Source: Hydrogenibacillus sp. (GTDB lineage: Bacteria > Bacillota > Bacilli > Thermicanales > DSM-22653). From it: a stretch of 64,000 bases of DNA. Below are positions 24,526 through 38,473 of this stretch, in pieces (positions within the stretch are counted from its first letter, which is position 1; each line of letters begins with the position of its first letter). A program made the translations under genes and the position numbers. The DNA is taken from contig JADBKT010000014.1 of assembly GCA_014896255.1 (NCBI GenBank), positions 1-64,000 on the forward strand, written 5' to 3'. The notes beneath the pieces are model-generated. The model did no database searches. It was not told the DNA's origin and saw nothing but the letters and a program-made list of their open reading frames with translations.

Positions 24526-27500
24526 TCAGCTTCGTCCATACCCGCTCGGTCCGTCGCTCAAGGGCGTGAGCGTAAAACCGAGCGCCTGAAGGGCCAAGGC
24601 GAACGCCCGTGCCGTATCGAGCGACGTAAAGCAGCCCAGACCGCGTTCGACCGCTGCGCGGCGGATGCGAAAACCGTCGCGCTCCGGCGAAGTGCCCGCC
24701 GTCCACGTGTTGATGACCACGTCGACTTCGCCGGAGGCGATGAGGTCGAGGACCGTCGGCGGAGGACCGTCGATTTTGCCCACGACCTCTACGGGCAGTC
24801 CATGGTCGCGCATAAACGCCGCCGTTCCCGGCGTCGCGTAAAGCCGAATGCCGAGCGCATGAAGCGCCCGGGCGACATCGACCGCCGCCGCCTTGTCGCG
24901 ATCGGACAGCGAAAAAAGCGCCGCTTCGTGACGCAGACGAACGGCGCCGGCGCCGAGCAGCGCCTTGTATAGCGCCTTGGCCCCGTCGTCGTCTCGGGCC
25001 ATCACTTCTCCCGTCGATTTCATCACCGGCCCCAACGTGACGTCGACGCTGGCCAACTTGGCGAAAGAGAAGACCGGTGCCTTGACATACGCCGCCGGCG
25101 GTTCCGGGTAAAGCCCGCCGAGGACGCCGAACGTCGACAGCGACTCGCCGAGCATGACCGCCGTCGCCCAGCGAAGCAGCGGAAGCCCGGTGGCCTTGCT
25201 CAAAAACGGGAGCGTCCGCGAGGCGCGCGGGTTGGCTTCCAACACGTAGACGCGCGGGCCGTCGACGACGAATTGCACGTTGAGGAGCCCCCGCACCTGA
25301 AGCGCCCGGGCGATGGCCGACGTCACTTCCACGATCGCCGTTTGAACGGCAGGCGCAAGGTTCGTCGCCGGATACCGGGCGATGGAATCGCCGGAGTGGA
25401 CGCCGGCGCGTTCGACGTGGGCGATAATGCCGGGGATGAACACCGTCTCCCCGTCGCTGATCGCGTCCACTTCGAGTTCTTCCCCTTCGATGTAACGGTC
25501 GATGAGCAGCGGATGATCGAGCGGGCGATCATCGGAGGCGCTCCAGATGCGGCCGACGTATGCTTTCAGGGCCGCCTCGTCGTGCACGATGGTCATCTCC
25601 CGTCCGCCGAGTACGTAGGATGGGCGGACGACGAGGGGAAAGCCGAGCGATCGGGCCCCAAACAGCGCCTCCTCCGCGGTGCGCGCCGCGATTCCGCGCG
25701 GCCGTTCAATGCCGAGGCCGTTTAACACGGCGTCGAATTTCTCGCGGTCCTCCGCTTGATCGATCGACGAAAGCGGCGTGCCGAGAATCGGATATCCGGC
25801 CGCCGCGACGGCGTGGGCCAAACGAAGCGCCGTCTGCCCGCCGAATTGGACGAGAACGCCGAGCGGCCGTTCGCGTTCCAAGACGGCCAAGACGTCTTCC
25901 TCGGCGACGGGTTCGACGTACACCGCATCGGCCAAGGTGTAGTCCGTCGATACCGTCTCCGGATTCGTATTCACAATGGCGACACGATACCCGCGGGCCT
26001 TGGCCTCGAGCACGGCGTGCACGGTGGCATAATCGAACTCGAGCCCTTGCCCGATGCGGATCGGCCCGGCCCCGAGAACGACGATCGTCGGCCGCGCATC
26101 CACGCGCGAAGGCGTCGTTTCCCCGCGCCCATCGCAGGCTGCAAGATCATACGTCGCATACCAAAGCGGGGGCGTCTTACCCGGTGCGGTACGGCCGCCG
26201 TCCGTCCAACACGGAACGATGCCGTTTTCCTCGCGGAAACGCCGCACCGCCTCGGCACGTGTCCCCGCAAAGCGCGCGACGGCGCTGTCGGCCATGCCCA
26301 GCTCTTTGGCCCGGCGGACGGCCGCCGGGGTCATGCCTTCCGCTTTCAGGGCCGTCTCGACGTCGACGATCGCCTGAAGCGCTTCGACGAACGGCCGCGG
26401 AATCCCGCTTCGGTCGACCACCGTTTCGATCATCGGCCCGTTGCGACCCGACGCCGCCGACGCGCCGACTTCCGTCCCGCGGCGCAACGCTTCGATCAAG
26501 CGGAACAGACGGCGATCGTCGGAGCGATCCAGTTCGGCAAGCAGCGCTTCCGTCGGCAGCCGGCGGATCTCCGCGTCCTCCAGGTGGTCGTAACCGACTT
26601 CGAGCGCCCGCACACCTTTCAAAAGCGCCTCGGCAAGCGATCGGCCGATGGTCATCGTCTCGCCCGTGGCGCGCATCTCCGTACCGAGCGAACGGTCCAT
26701 CCCGGGAAAGGCGTCAAACGGAAAGCGCGGCCACTTGACGACGACGTCGGCGAGCACGGGCGGCTCCGACGCCCGACGTCCGGTCGACGGGAGCGTAATC
26801 TCGTCGAGCGTCATACCGACGGCAAGGAGCGCCGAGACGTAAGCGATCGGATAGCCGGTCGCCTTGGATGCGAGCGCGCTGGAACGGGAGACGCGGGGGT
26901 TCAGCTCGATGACCCAGTACTGATCGCGCTCGGGGTCGTAGGCGAACTGGACGTTGGCCCCGCCGACGATGCCGATGGCCCGGACGATGCGCACCGCCGC
27001 GCGGCTGAGCCGCTCCACGGCGGCGTCGCTTAAGGAGACGGCCGGTGCGACGACGACGGAATCGCCGGTGTGTACGCCGACCGGATCGACGTTTTCCATC
27101 ACCGCCACGACGACCGCTTGATCGCGCGCGTCGCGCACCACCTCGAACTCGATTTCCCGTAAACCGTAAAGGCTCGTTTCGATCAGCGCCTGGCGGATGG
27201 GGCTGACCTGTAGGGCGCGGGCAACGGTCGCCTGAAGCGTTTCCAGATCGTGGACATGGCCGCCGCCCGTGCCGCCGAGCGTATACGCCGGACGCACGAC
27301 GAGCGGAAAACCGTGTTCCTCGGCAAAAAAGAGCGCTTCACCCGTGCTCTGCACCGCCGTCGACGCCGGCACCGGCTCTCCCAGCTCGCGCATGCGGGCC
27401 CGAAAACGGTCGCGGTCTTCACCGTCCTCGATCGCCGCAAGCGGCGTACCGATCAACTCGGTTCCGGCGGCCTGAAGCACGCCCCGTTCGGCGAGCGCGC

Positions 27501-27804
27501 GGGCCAGATTGAGCCCGGTCTGCCCGCCCAAACCGGCGATGAGCGCGTCCGGCCGCTCCTTTTTCACGATCCGTTCGACGAATTCCGGGATGAGCGGCTC
27601 GAAATAAATGCGGTGCGCCATCTCGGGATCGGTCATGATCGTCGCCGGGTTGTTGTTGACCAAGAGCACCTTGTAGCCGGCATCTTTGAGCGCTCGACAG
27701 GCCTCCGAACCGGCGTAGTCGAACTCCGCGCCCTGGCCGATCACCACCGGTCCCGAGCCGATGATCATCACGGTCCGGATGTCACGACGAAGCGGCATCG
27801 GCAT
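24526..27804 (-). CDS. carB: Carbamoyl-phosphate synthase large subunit
   Basis: The 1092-aa synthase makes carbamoyl phosphate from bicarbonate, ammonia and two ATP. It has duplicated ATP-grasp halves. The first starts IRTVMIIGSGPVVIGQGAEFDYAGSEACRAL and the second PTIVVLGAGPIRIGQGLEFDYATVHAV, with glycine-rich loops GGTGGG and VLGGREM. The C-terminal MGS-like allosteric domain (AVDVARALHALGIRLYATPGTAAFMRDHGLPVEVV) is present. The small glutaminase subunit carA, normally directly upstream, is absent: only 64 nt separate carB from pyrC. Glutamine-derived ammonia must come from a carA encoded elsewhere, perhaps one shared with arginine synthesis. Confidence 0.97.
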   Translation of the reverse strand: MPMPLRRDIRTVMIIGSGPVVIGQGAEFDYAGSEACRALKDAGYKVLLVNNNPATIMTDPEMAHRIYFEPLIPEFVERIVKKERPDALIAGLGGQTGLNLARALAERGVLQAAGTELIGTPLAAIEDGEDRDRFRARMRELGEPVPASTAVQSTGEALFFAEEHGFPLVVRPAYTLGGTGGGHVHDLETLQATVARALQVSPIRQALIETSLYGLREIEFEVVRDARDQAVVVAVMENVDPVGVHTGDSVVVAPAVSLSDAAVERLSRAAVRIVRAIGIVGGANVQFAYDPERDQYWVIELNPRVSRSSALASKATGYPIAYVSALLAVGMTLDEITLPSTGRRASEPPVLADVVVKWPRFPFDAFPGMDRSLGTEMRATGETMTIGRSLAEALLKGVRALEVGYDHLEDAEIRRLPTEALLAELDRSDDRRLFRLIEALRRGTEVGASAASGRNGPMIETVVDRSGIPRPFVEALQAIVDVETALKAEGMTPAAVRRAKELGMADSAVARFAGTRAEAVRRFREENGIVPCWTDGGRTAPGKTPPLWYATYDLAACDGRGETTPSRVDARPTIVVLGAGPIRIGQGLEFDYATVHAVLEAKARGYRVAIVNTNPETVSTDYTLADAVYVEPVAEEDVLAVLERERPLGVLVQFGGQTALRLAHAVAAAGYPILGTPLSSIDQAEDREKFDAVLNGLGIERPRGIAARTAEEALFGARSLGFPLVVRPSYVLGGREMTIVHDEAALKAYVGRIWSASDDRPLDHPLLIDRYIEGEELEVDAISDGETVFIPGIIAHVERAGVHSGDSIARYPATNLAPAVQTAIVEVTSAIARALQVRGLLNVQFVVDGPRVYVLEANPRASRTLPFLSKATGLPLLRWATAVMLGESLSTFGVLGGLYPEPPAAYVKAPVFSFAKLASVDVTLGPVMKSTGEVMARDDDGAKALYKALLGAGAVRLRHEAALFSLSDRDKAAAVDVARALHALGIRLYATPGTAAFMRDHGLPVEVVGKIDGPPPTVLDLIASGEVDVVINTWTAGTSPERDGFRIRRAAVERGLGCFTSLDTARAFALALQALGFTLTPLSDGPSGYGRS

Positions 27805-29249
27805 CCTCCTTCAAGCGCATCTCAGCTTTTTCAAGCGATTTTCGCAACCCTGAGCGCCGCAACACGGTCTAAACGCGTCGGCGGTAAAGGCTTGCCGCGC
27901 CGAACACGGACGCATCGACAAAAGCCAAACGCCCACCGACGACGGTAAGCACCGGCCAGCCGAAAAGCTCGCGTCCGGCCAGCGGGGTGTTTTGGCCCTT
28001 GGAGCAAAACGACCGCGGATCCACCGTACGCGGCGTGTCCAGATCGACGAGGGTCAAATCGGCCGGTTCACCCGGCGCGATGCGACCGCCGGGCAACCCA
28101 AACCGTTCCGCCGGCCGCGTCGACATGGCCCGAACGAGCAGCCGGAGCGGAAGGATGTTCGGCCGGACGAGCGTCGTGTAAAGGAGCGGGAAAGCCGTCT
28201 CCAAACCGACGATGCCGAACGGGCTCACATCGATCGGCCGCGCCTTCTCTTCGGCCGTATGCGGGGCGTGATCGGTGGCGATGATTTCGATCTCTCCGGC
28301 CAAAAGCGCCGCCCGAAGCGCCGCCACATCGCGCCGCGGCGCCAAGGGCGGATTCATCTTCCAGACGCCGAGCGCCGCATGGGCGCCCGCCTTCTCGGGC
28401 ATCCCGCCGGCGTCCGCCCTTCCCGCGTTCCGCCCCGCTTCCATCGTCTTCGCCGCCCCGGCATCGACGTCCGGATCCGGGATGTCTTCCGCCGCCAAGG
28501 CCAAGTGGTGCGGCGTCACTTCCGCGCTCACGTCGGCGCCGAGCCGCCGTCCGAGGGCCAGCGCCTCGAGCGAAAGCGACGTCGAGACGTGCATGGCGTG
28601 ATAGCGGGCGCCGGTCTCTGCGGCCAAAAGAACATCGCGAAAAAGCGGCACGGCCTCCGCTTCCGGCGGCCACGGCCGTACGCCGCGCCGGACGGGCGCC
28701 GCCTCCGGCCGGAAAACGCCGCCTTTGGACAGGCGGGCGTCTTCGCTGTGCATCATGATCGGCCGACCGACGGCGCGGGCATACAGCAGAGCCGCGCGCA
28801 TCACGTCGCTTCGTTCGATCCCCCGCCCGTCGTCGGTAAAACCGACCGCACCGAGCCGGGCGAGGGCGGCCATGTCGACGAGCGACTGCCCTTTTTGCCC
28901 CTCCGTAATCGCCGCCGCCGCATACGTCCTGACCCGACCCGTCCGCGCGGCCCGGCGCAGCACTTCCAGAAGCAGGCTCGAGCGATCGATCGGCGGATCG
29001 GTGTTCGGCATCATCACGACCGTCGCAAATCCGCCGCGGGCGGCGGCGCACGTTCCCTGCTCGATCGTCTCTTTCTCCGTCTGCCCCGGCTCCCGGAGAT
29101 GGACATGCACGTCGACGAACCCGGGGAACAGCCACAACCCGGCGGCATCGATCACCTGTTCCAGGATCCCCGGCCGCGGCGCGGGACCGAAGACGACGTC
29201 GGCGATCCACGCGCCTTCGACGGCGACGTGGCCGACCAACGCCTCCCCA

Positions 29250-30943
<1,694 letters not shown>

Positions 30944-30985
30944 TTACAGCGTGAGGTCAGATTGGGAATGCCCGCTCGCAGGCAT

Positions 30986-31012
30986 CAAAAAACCCCTCTC
31001 CAGAGAGAGGGG
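30986..31012 (-). terminator. pyr operon leader terminator (attenuator)
   Basis: On the minus strand CCCCTCTC-TCTG-GAGAGGGG is an 8-bp stem followed by TTTTTTT, 55 nt before pyrR. Its 5' arm region (CAGCCCCTCTCTCTGG) can instead pair with the PyrR-site sequence CCAGAGAGGCTG upstream, giving the antiterminator. This is the standard pyr attenuation design. Confidence 0.9.
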
Positions 31013-31101
31013 CTGCCGATCACAACCTTGCACGGTCCGAATCATTTGCCGAGGACGCGCAAAGGTTCATGACAGAGAACGGCATACCGCGTCGCCGTCC
31101 A

Positions 31102-31123
31102 CCTTGTCAGCCTCTCTGGGCTG
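31102..31123 (-). promoter_or_regulatory. PyrR-binding RNA site
   Basis: The minus strand reads CAGCCCAGAGAGGCTGACAAGG, which matches the PyrR recognition loop consensus (CCnGnGAGGYU followed by CAAGG) seen in Bacillus pyr leaders. Only one site and one attenuator are visible here. B. subtilis has three, in part because pyrP lies within its operon. Confidence 0.88.
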
Positions 31124-31150
31124 CCTTTAAAGGTGCTGATTGTCCTCACC

Positions 31151-31179
31151 ATTATGCGCCGAGGGCCGTTCATCGTCAA
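31151..31179 (-). promoter_or_regulatory. pyr operon promoter
   Basis: TTGACG and CATAAT are separated by 17 nt on the minus strand, starting 4 nt after the rluD stop codon. The predicted leader before pyrR is about 210 nt, long enough for the PyrR site and attenuator. Confidence 0.75.
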
Positions 31180-31182
31180 GCG

Positions 31183-32181
31183 CTAATTTTGCTCTTCCCC
31201 CGCGTTCTCCGACAGCGCCGCGATCAAGCGCTCCATGTCCGGCGGAAAGGGCGAGGTGAAGGTCATCCACCGCCCCGTCTCCGGGTGACGAAAACCGACG
31301 CGCATCGCATGCAACGCCTGCCGAGCCATTCCGGCCGCACGACAACGTCCGTACAGCGGATCGCCGACAAGGGGATGGCCGATGGCATGAAAGTGCACGC
31401 GCACCTGATGCGTCCGACCCGTCTCGAGCGCCGCTTCGACGAGCGTATGGGCCAAAAAGCGGCGCACCGCCCGGTAGCGCGTGCGCGCCGTTTTGCCATG
31501 CGGTACGACGGCCATCCGCTTGCGGTCCGTCGGATGGCGGGCGATCGGCAGGTCGATCAGCCCTTCGTCCGCCTCGACGACGCCGCAGACCACGGCGGCG
31601 TAGACGCGTTCCACCGTCCGCGCCGCAAACTGCTCGGACAGCTTAAGGTGCGCCGCGTCCGTCTTGGCGACAATGACGAGCCCGGAAGTGTCCTGATCGA
31701 GGCGATGGACGATGCCCGGGCGAAGCACGCCGCCCACGCCGGAGAGTTCGCGCAGGTGATACAACAAAGCGTTCACGAGCGTATCGTCGGTATGCCCCGG
31801 CGCCGGATGCACGCTCATCCCCGCCGGTTTGTCGACAACGGCGAGGGCGGCGTCCTCATAGACGATGGACAGCGAAAGCGGCACCGGTTTCGGCGCCGCC
31901 GGTTCCGGCGCCGGCGGGCGGACGTTCACCGCTTCCCCGCCCTGCAAGCGGTAAGACGGCTTGACCGCCGCGCCGTCCACCGTCACCCGGCCCTCTTCGA
32001 TCCACTTCTGCACCTGTGCCCGGGAGGCAGCGATCATCCGGCGCACGAAGACGTCCAGCCGAACGCCCCGCGCCTCTTCGCCGGCGAACAACCGCATCGG
32101 TTCTGCCGTCCGTTGCCCGTTCATGCCGGGACCGAGCCGATCATTTTCTCCCATATGCATCCGCCCGTTTGCCGTCCTCAT
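31183..32181 (-). CDS. RluD-family 23S rRNA pseudouridine synthase
   Basis: This 332-aa RNA-modifying enzyme has an N-terminal S4 RNA-binding domain (GVRLDVFVRRMIAASRAQVQKWIEEGRVTVDGAAVKPSYRLQGGEAV, about residues 39-85) and the catalytic domain with IVYEDAALAVVDKPAGMSVHPAPGH, the GIVHRLDQDTSGLVIVAKTD aspartate motif, LETGRTHQVRVHFHAIGHPLVGDPLYG. It corresponds to B. subtilis YlyB. Its ATG overlaps the lspA stop as ATGA, the usual lspA-rluD-pyrR order. A later start (32157) with a weak SD is possible because the first 30 residues are poorly conserved. Confidence 0.92.
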   Translation of the reverse strand: MRTANGRMHMGENDRLGPGMNGQRTAEPMRLFAGEEARGVRLDVFVRRMIAASRAQVQKWIEEGRVTVDGAAVKPSYRLQGGEAVNVRPPAPEPAAPKPVPLSLSIVYEDAALAVVDKPAGMSVHPAPGHTDDTLVNALLYHLRELSGVGGVLRPGIVHRLDQDTSGLVIVAKTDAAHLKLSEQFAARTVERVYAAVVCGVVEADEGLIDLPIARHPTDRKRMAVVPHGKTARTRYRAVRRFLAHTLVEAALETGRTHQVRVHFHAIGHPLVGDPLYGRCRAAGMARQALHAMRVGFRHPETGRWMTFTSPFPPDMERLIAALSENAGEEQN

Positions 32182-32657
32182 TCTTTACCGCTTTCGCCGA
32201 CCGCCGATCGATCCGTTCTCCGCAGCGCCGTCCAGAACCAGAGCGCCGCGCCGATGGTGATCGCCGAATCGGCGACGTTGAATATCGGATAGTGAATGAT
32301 GCGCACATCGATGAAATCGATCACCCGACCCGTCGCCGCCCGATCGACAAAATTGCCGAGTGCTCCGCCCAGGATGAGCGCCAAGGAGACCGCAAGCCAC
32401 GCAGACTGCCGCATCGCGCGGGGCAAGTACCAAAGGATGGCGAAGATCACGACGACGGTGATGAGCAAGAAAAAAAACCGCGCGCCCTGAAGCAGCCCGA
32501 ACGCCGCCCCGGCGTTTTCATGCGCGGTGATGTGGAGCACCCCCGGCCAGACGGCAATCGATTCGCCCGGCGCGAGGCGGGCGGAGATCCACAGCTTGCT
32601 CACGCGATCGAGCAGCAACACCAAGAGCGCCAGAAGATAATACCGGCCCTGTTGCAA
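32178..32657 (-). CDS. lspA: Lipoprotein signal peptidase II
   Basis: This inner-membrane aspartyl protease removes the signal peptide of prolipoproteins. The 159-aa product starts at TTG 32657 (AAGGGG SD, 8-nt gap). It has four hydrophobic helices (YYLLALLVLLLDRVSKLWI, FFFLLITVVVIFAILWYL, WLAVSLALILGGALGNF, ITIGAALWFW). Its conserved features are HENAGAAFGL and the catalytic aspartates in ALGNFVDRAATGRVIDFID and IFNVADSAITIG. The track ORF extends upstream into the previous gene in a shadow frame. The gene is coupled to rluD downstream. Confidence 0.94.
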   Translation of the reverse strand: MQQGRYYLLALLVLLLDRVSKLWISARLAPGESIAVWPGVLHITAHENAGAAFGLLQGARFFFLLITVVVIFAILWYLPRAMRQSAWLAVSLALILGGALGNFVDRAATGRVIDFIDVRIIHYPIFNVADSAITIGAALWFWTALRRTDRSAVGESGKE

Positions 32658-32682
32658 ACGCCATAACCCCTTCAGAAAAACT

Positions 32683-34758
32683 TTACGCGAACCGTTCCAT
32701 GAGCGCGTCTTTCGGCATCGGGCGACCGAAATAAAAGCCCTGCATATTATAACAGGCGTTGGACGACAAAAAATCCACTTGCGCTTTTTGCTCGACGCCT
32801 TCCGCGACGACGTCCAAACCGAGCGCATGGGCGAGGTGGATGATCGCCGTAGCGATGACCGCATCGTCTTGCGAAGATTCGATGGCGCTGATGAACGACC
32901 GATCGATCTTCACCGTATCGACCGGCAATTTGTGAAGATAACTGAGCGACGAGTAGCCGGTGCCGAAATCATCGACGGCGACCTTGACCCCCAACGCCTT
33001 GAGCGCCTTGAGTTTCTTGACGCTTTCGTCGACGTTCTGCATAATGACGCTTTCGGTCAATTCCAACGCCAGATGTTGCGGCGGAAGCCCGGTCTCCTTC
33101 AACACGCCGTAGACCTGATCGATGAAATCCGGCTGTTCAAACTGCTTGAGCGAAATGTTGACATTCACCCTCCCTTGGAAACGCCCCTCGTCCAGCCATG
33201 CACGCATCTGCAACGCCGCTTCACGGAGTACCCAACGCCCGATGGGAACGATCATGCCCGTCTCTTCGGCGATGGGAATAAACTCGCCGGGGGAAATGAG
33301 GCCGAGATTCGGATGCAACCATCTCAAAAGCGCTTCGACCGCGAAGATCTGCTTGCTGACGACATTATACAACGGCTGGTAATGAAGGACAAACTGCTCG
33401 CCGCCGATCGTCCGTCGGAGTTCCGTCTCGATGAGCAGGCGATTCAATCGCCGGGCATACATCTCCCCGTCAAAAAAACGCATCGCCCCGCGGGAGGCCG
33501 TTTTCGCCTCATAAAGCGCCATGTCCGCGTATTGCCAAAGGACGTCGACCGTCTTCCCGTCCTCCGGATAAACGCTCACCCCGATGCTTGCGGTCACGCG
33601 CCAATCGTATTCGCTCAAACGAAACGGCCGTTCGAAAACGCCTTGCACCCGGTGAAGCGTCCGTTCGATCTCCGAGCGGTATTGACCGCGAAGCCAAAAG
33701 GCGAATTCATCGGGACCGATGCGCGCCACGCTGCAGGGATCGAGCACGTCGGTCAGTCGAGCGGTCACGGCGCTGATCAACCGATCTCCGTAACCGTGCC
33801 CCAACGTTTCATTGATGAACTTAAACCGGTCGATGTTGAGCAGAACCAAGGCGATGAGCGACCGTTCCTCGGACCCCCGGAGCACCTCCGTGAACTCCGC
33901 GTAAAATCCCTCGCGGTTTAAAAGACCGCTTTTAGGGTCCCGCCGTTCCGTCGATCCGCGCGCGAGCGCCTCGTGATCGGCGAGCGTGATGACCGTCAGG
34001 TACGCTACGCCGTCGCCCTGCGGAAGGCGCATCGTCCCGACCTTCACGGTGCTCGTTGCGCCGTCCGGGCGCTTGGCTTTCAGGACGAGCGGCGCCGAAC
34101 GCGCTTCAATCAACGACTGTAAAAACGTCGAACGGCTTTCCGAAACGAACAACTTCAGCGGCGAGAGGCCGATCATTCGGCTTTCTCGATGTCCGAAAAA
34201 ACGATACGCACACGCATTGGCGTACAAAATGCGGCCGTCCTGGTGGATGACTGCCGGAACGTCGAACAATTCCAGAACTTCGGACGGAAAAGAATCGCCA
34301 TGTTTGACGCCGTCCGATCGGGCGACGACCAGCGCCCAAAACACATCCGGCATACCTTCCGGTGACGGATCGGAACCGACCGGCAAAATATAAACATTGA
34401 AATGAAGATCGTTCAAGGACAAGGGATACCAAGACGGGCGGCGGACGCGCAACATTTTTTGAAGCGAGACGACGATCTGGTTCCGCCAACGGGGGAACAA
34501 CGCACCGATCGGAACGCCTGCGCGATCCGACAATCGCCGCTCGATTTCGGAAGGCGAAACATTTGCTTCAAAATCGGGCGGTGTTTCGCTCATTTCGGCC
34601 GTCGACGTGGCCGCTGCGGTTTGAAGCTGCTTCCAAAACGGCATCGCCCAGGCGCCGTACGCTTCGGTGACGACATAATCCTCGCCGATCCGACGAAAAC
34701 GGGCCAAAAAAAACGGCATTCGATTTAAGCTTTGAATCAATTCGCTGGCATGACGCAT
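32683..34758 (-). CDS. PAS-GGDEF-EAL c-di-GMP protein with degenerate GGDEF
   Basis: This 691-aa cytosolic signalling protein has an uncharacterised N-terminal region, then a PAS domain (about 160-260, ELFDVPAVIHQDGRILYANACAYRFFGH), a GGDEF domain (about 274-440) and an EAL domain (about 445-691). The GGDEF signature reads RIGPDEFAF, with Pro for the second Gly, so cyclase activity is doubtful. The EAL side looks complete: VEALLRW, NVNISLKQF, LELTESVIMQNV, VAVDDFGTGYSSLSYLHKLPVDTVKIDRSFI and EGVEQKAQVDFL. It is therefore probably a c-di-GMP phosphodiesterase tuned by PAS and GGDEF. It lies 25 nt upstream of lspA. Confidence 0.9.
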   Translation of the reverse strand: MRHASELIQSLNRMPFFLARFRRIGEDYVVTEAYGAWAMPFWKQLQTAAATSTAEMSETPPDFEANVSPSEIERRLSDRAGVPIGALFPRWRNQIVVSLQKMLRVRRPSWYPLSLNDLHFNVYILPVGSDPSPEGMPDVFWALVVARSDGVKHGDSFPSEVLELFDVPAVIHQDGRILYANACAYRFFGHRESRMIGLSPLKLFVSESRSTFLQSLIEARSAPLVLKAKRPDGATSTVKVGTMRLPQGDGVAYLTVITLADHEALARGSTERRDPKSGLLNREGFYAEFTEVLRGSEERSLIALVLLNIDRFKFINETLGHGYGDRLISAVTARLTDVLDPCSVARIGPDEFAFWLRGQYRSEIERTLHRVQGVFERPFRLSEYDWRVTASIGVSVYPEDGKTVDVLWQYADMALYEAKTASRGAMRFFDGEMYARRLNRLLIETELRRTIGGEQFVLHYQPLYNVVSKQIFAVEALLRWLHPNLGLISPGEFIPIAEETGMIVPIGRWVLREAALQMRAWLDEGRFQGRVNVNISLKQFEQPDFIDQVYGVLKETGLPPQHLALELTESVIMQNVDESVKKLKALKALGVKVAVDDFGTGYSSLSYLHKLPVDTVKIDRSFISAIESSQDDAVIATAIIHLAHALGLDVVAEGVEQKAQVDFLSSNACYNMQGFYFGRPMPKDALMERFA

Positions 34759-34857
34759 ACCGGATCGACACCTTTTCTATGCTTGGTTCACGGACTTCCA
34801 AAAATGACCTCTGTTTTATCTTAACGTAACTCCCGACAAAGTGCGATAGGAAAAATG

Positions 34858-35406
34858 TCACATTTTCGGTTCGATGGAGTCCGGCGTATCGCTCGAGCCG
34901 TAGTGCTCCAGCATCTGCCACACGTCTTCACCGTCGACACCCGGCTCACCGCGCAGGCGATCCTCCCTTGCCGGCCGAAGACCGCCGATCACATCCTCTT
35001 CCGCCGGGCGCGTCGTGCGCCCGCGCGCCGCTTCGTCTGCCTTCCGCGCGTCGTCGAATTCGGACTGACATTGAATGCAGCGCCGCGCTGTCGGCACGAC
35101 CAAAAGCCGCTTTGGATCGATGGGCCGACCGCACGCTTCGCAGAGTCCGTACCTCCCTCGATTAAGGCGCTCCAAGGCGGCATCGATTTCCGAGAGCTGC
35201 TCGAACGCGTCATTCATCAAGGCCACGTCTTTTTCCCGCTCGAACAGGTCGCCCGCCGTATCCGCGGGGTGGTTGTCGTATTGGGACAGTTCCGTCTCCC
35301 CGGCGCGACTCAAAAGTCCAAAGCGCGCGTTCCGCTTCAGCAAACCGTGTATGGCCTCCCGCTCGGCCCACAACAGCTTTCGATACGTATCCCGTCGCGC
35401 TTCCAT
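34858..35406 (-). CDS. DksA/TraR-type zinc finger protein (YteA-like)
   Basis: This 182-aa protein from ATG 35406 (AAAGAGGTG SD) has a coiled-coil N-terminus (TYRKLLWAEREAIHGLLKRNARFG) and the YQDNHPAD-like block TELSQYDNHPADTAGDLFEREKDVALMNDAFEQLSEIDAALERLNRGRYG. The C4 zinc finger is CEACGRPIDPKRLLVVPTARRCIQCQ, about residues 98-123. This is the Bacillus YteA/YlyA type, which may bind RNA polymerase. YlyA, encoded next to lspA/ileS in B. subtilis, modulates SigG-dependent transcription, so that is the likely counterpart. This is based on position and architecture, not a search. Confidence 0.85.
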   Translation of the reverse strand: MEARRDTYRKLLWAEREAIHGLLKRNARFGLLSRAGETELSQYDNHPADTAGDLFEREKDVALMNDAFEQLSEIDAALERLNRGRYGLCEACGRPIDPKRLLVVPTARRCIQCQSEFDDARKADEAARGRTTRPAEEDVIGGLRPAREDRLRGEPGVDGEDVWQMLEHYGSSDTPDSIEPKM

Positions 35407-35518
35407 GTTGGTCACCTCTTTCGCCCCAACCGAGCCGTGTGATGTGCTGCGGTGCAAGCGTTGTCTCTCGTACGCGCTTAGTCTGCCCATCCTCTTTGAA
35501 ATCCGTCTTGCCGTCGAC

Positions 35519-35543
35519 AAAAAAAAACGGCCCCAAAGGGCCG
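35519..35543 (-). terminator. Intrinsic terminator of ileS
   Basis: On the minus strand ACGGCCC-TTTG-GGGCCGT is followed by a run of eight T, 43 nt after the ileS stop. Confidence 0.9.
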
Positions 35544-35586
35544 TTTCGTACAGCCGTCGATGCTTCGGGCCGAAGGCAAATGCGGT

Positions 35587-38361
<2,775 letters not shown>

Positions 38362-38473
38362 GGCGTTCCCTCCAAAAGATGTGGGCCGCGAACAAAAAAC
38401 CCCTCTTTCCGACGGTGCGTCCGCGGATGAAGAGGGCACGCGGCCTAAAGCCGAGTCGCCACTGTTTTGTCTT
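38362..38473 (-). promoter_or_regulatory. ileS leader with attenuator-like hairpin, no T-box seen
   Basis: The leader of about 105 nt contains a hairpin with arms CCCTCTT and AAGAGGG around a GC-rich inner loop, followed by TTTTTT, before the ribosome binding site. It therefore looks like a transcription attenuator. The hallmark T-box sequence (AGGGTGGTACCGCG) is not present and the leader is too short for a full T-box. GGCCGCG and CGCGGCC can also pair around the hairpin. Confidence 0.5.
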
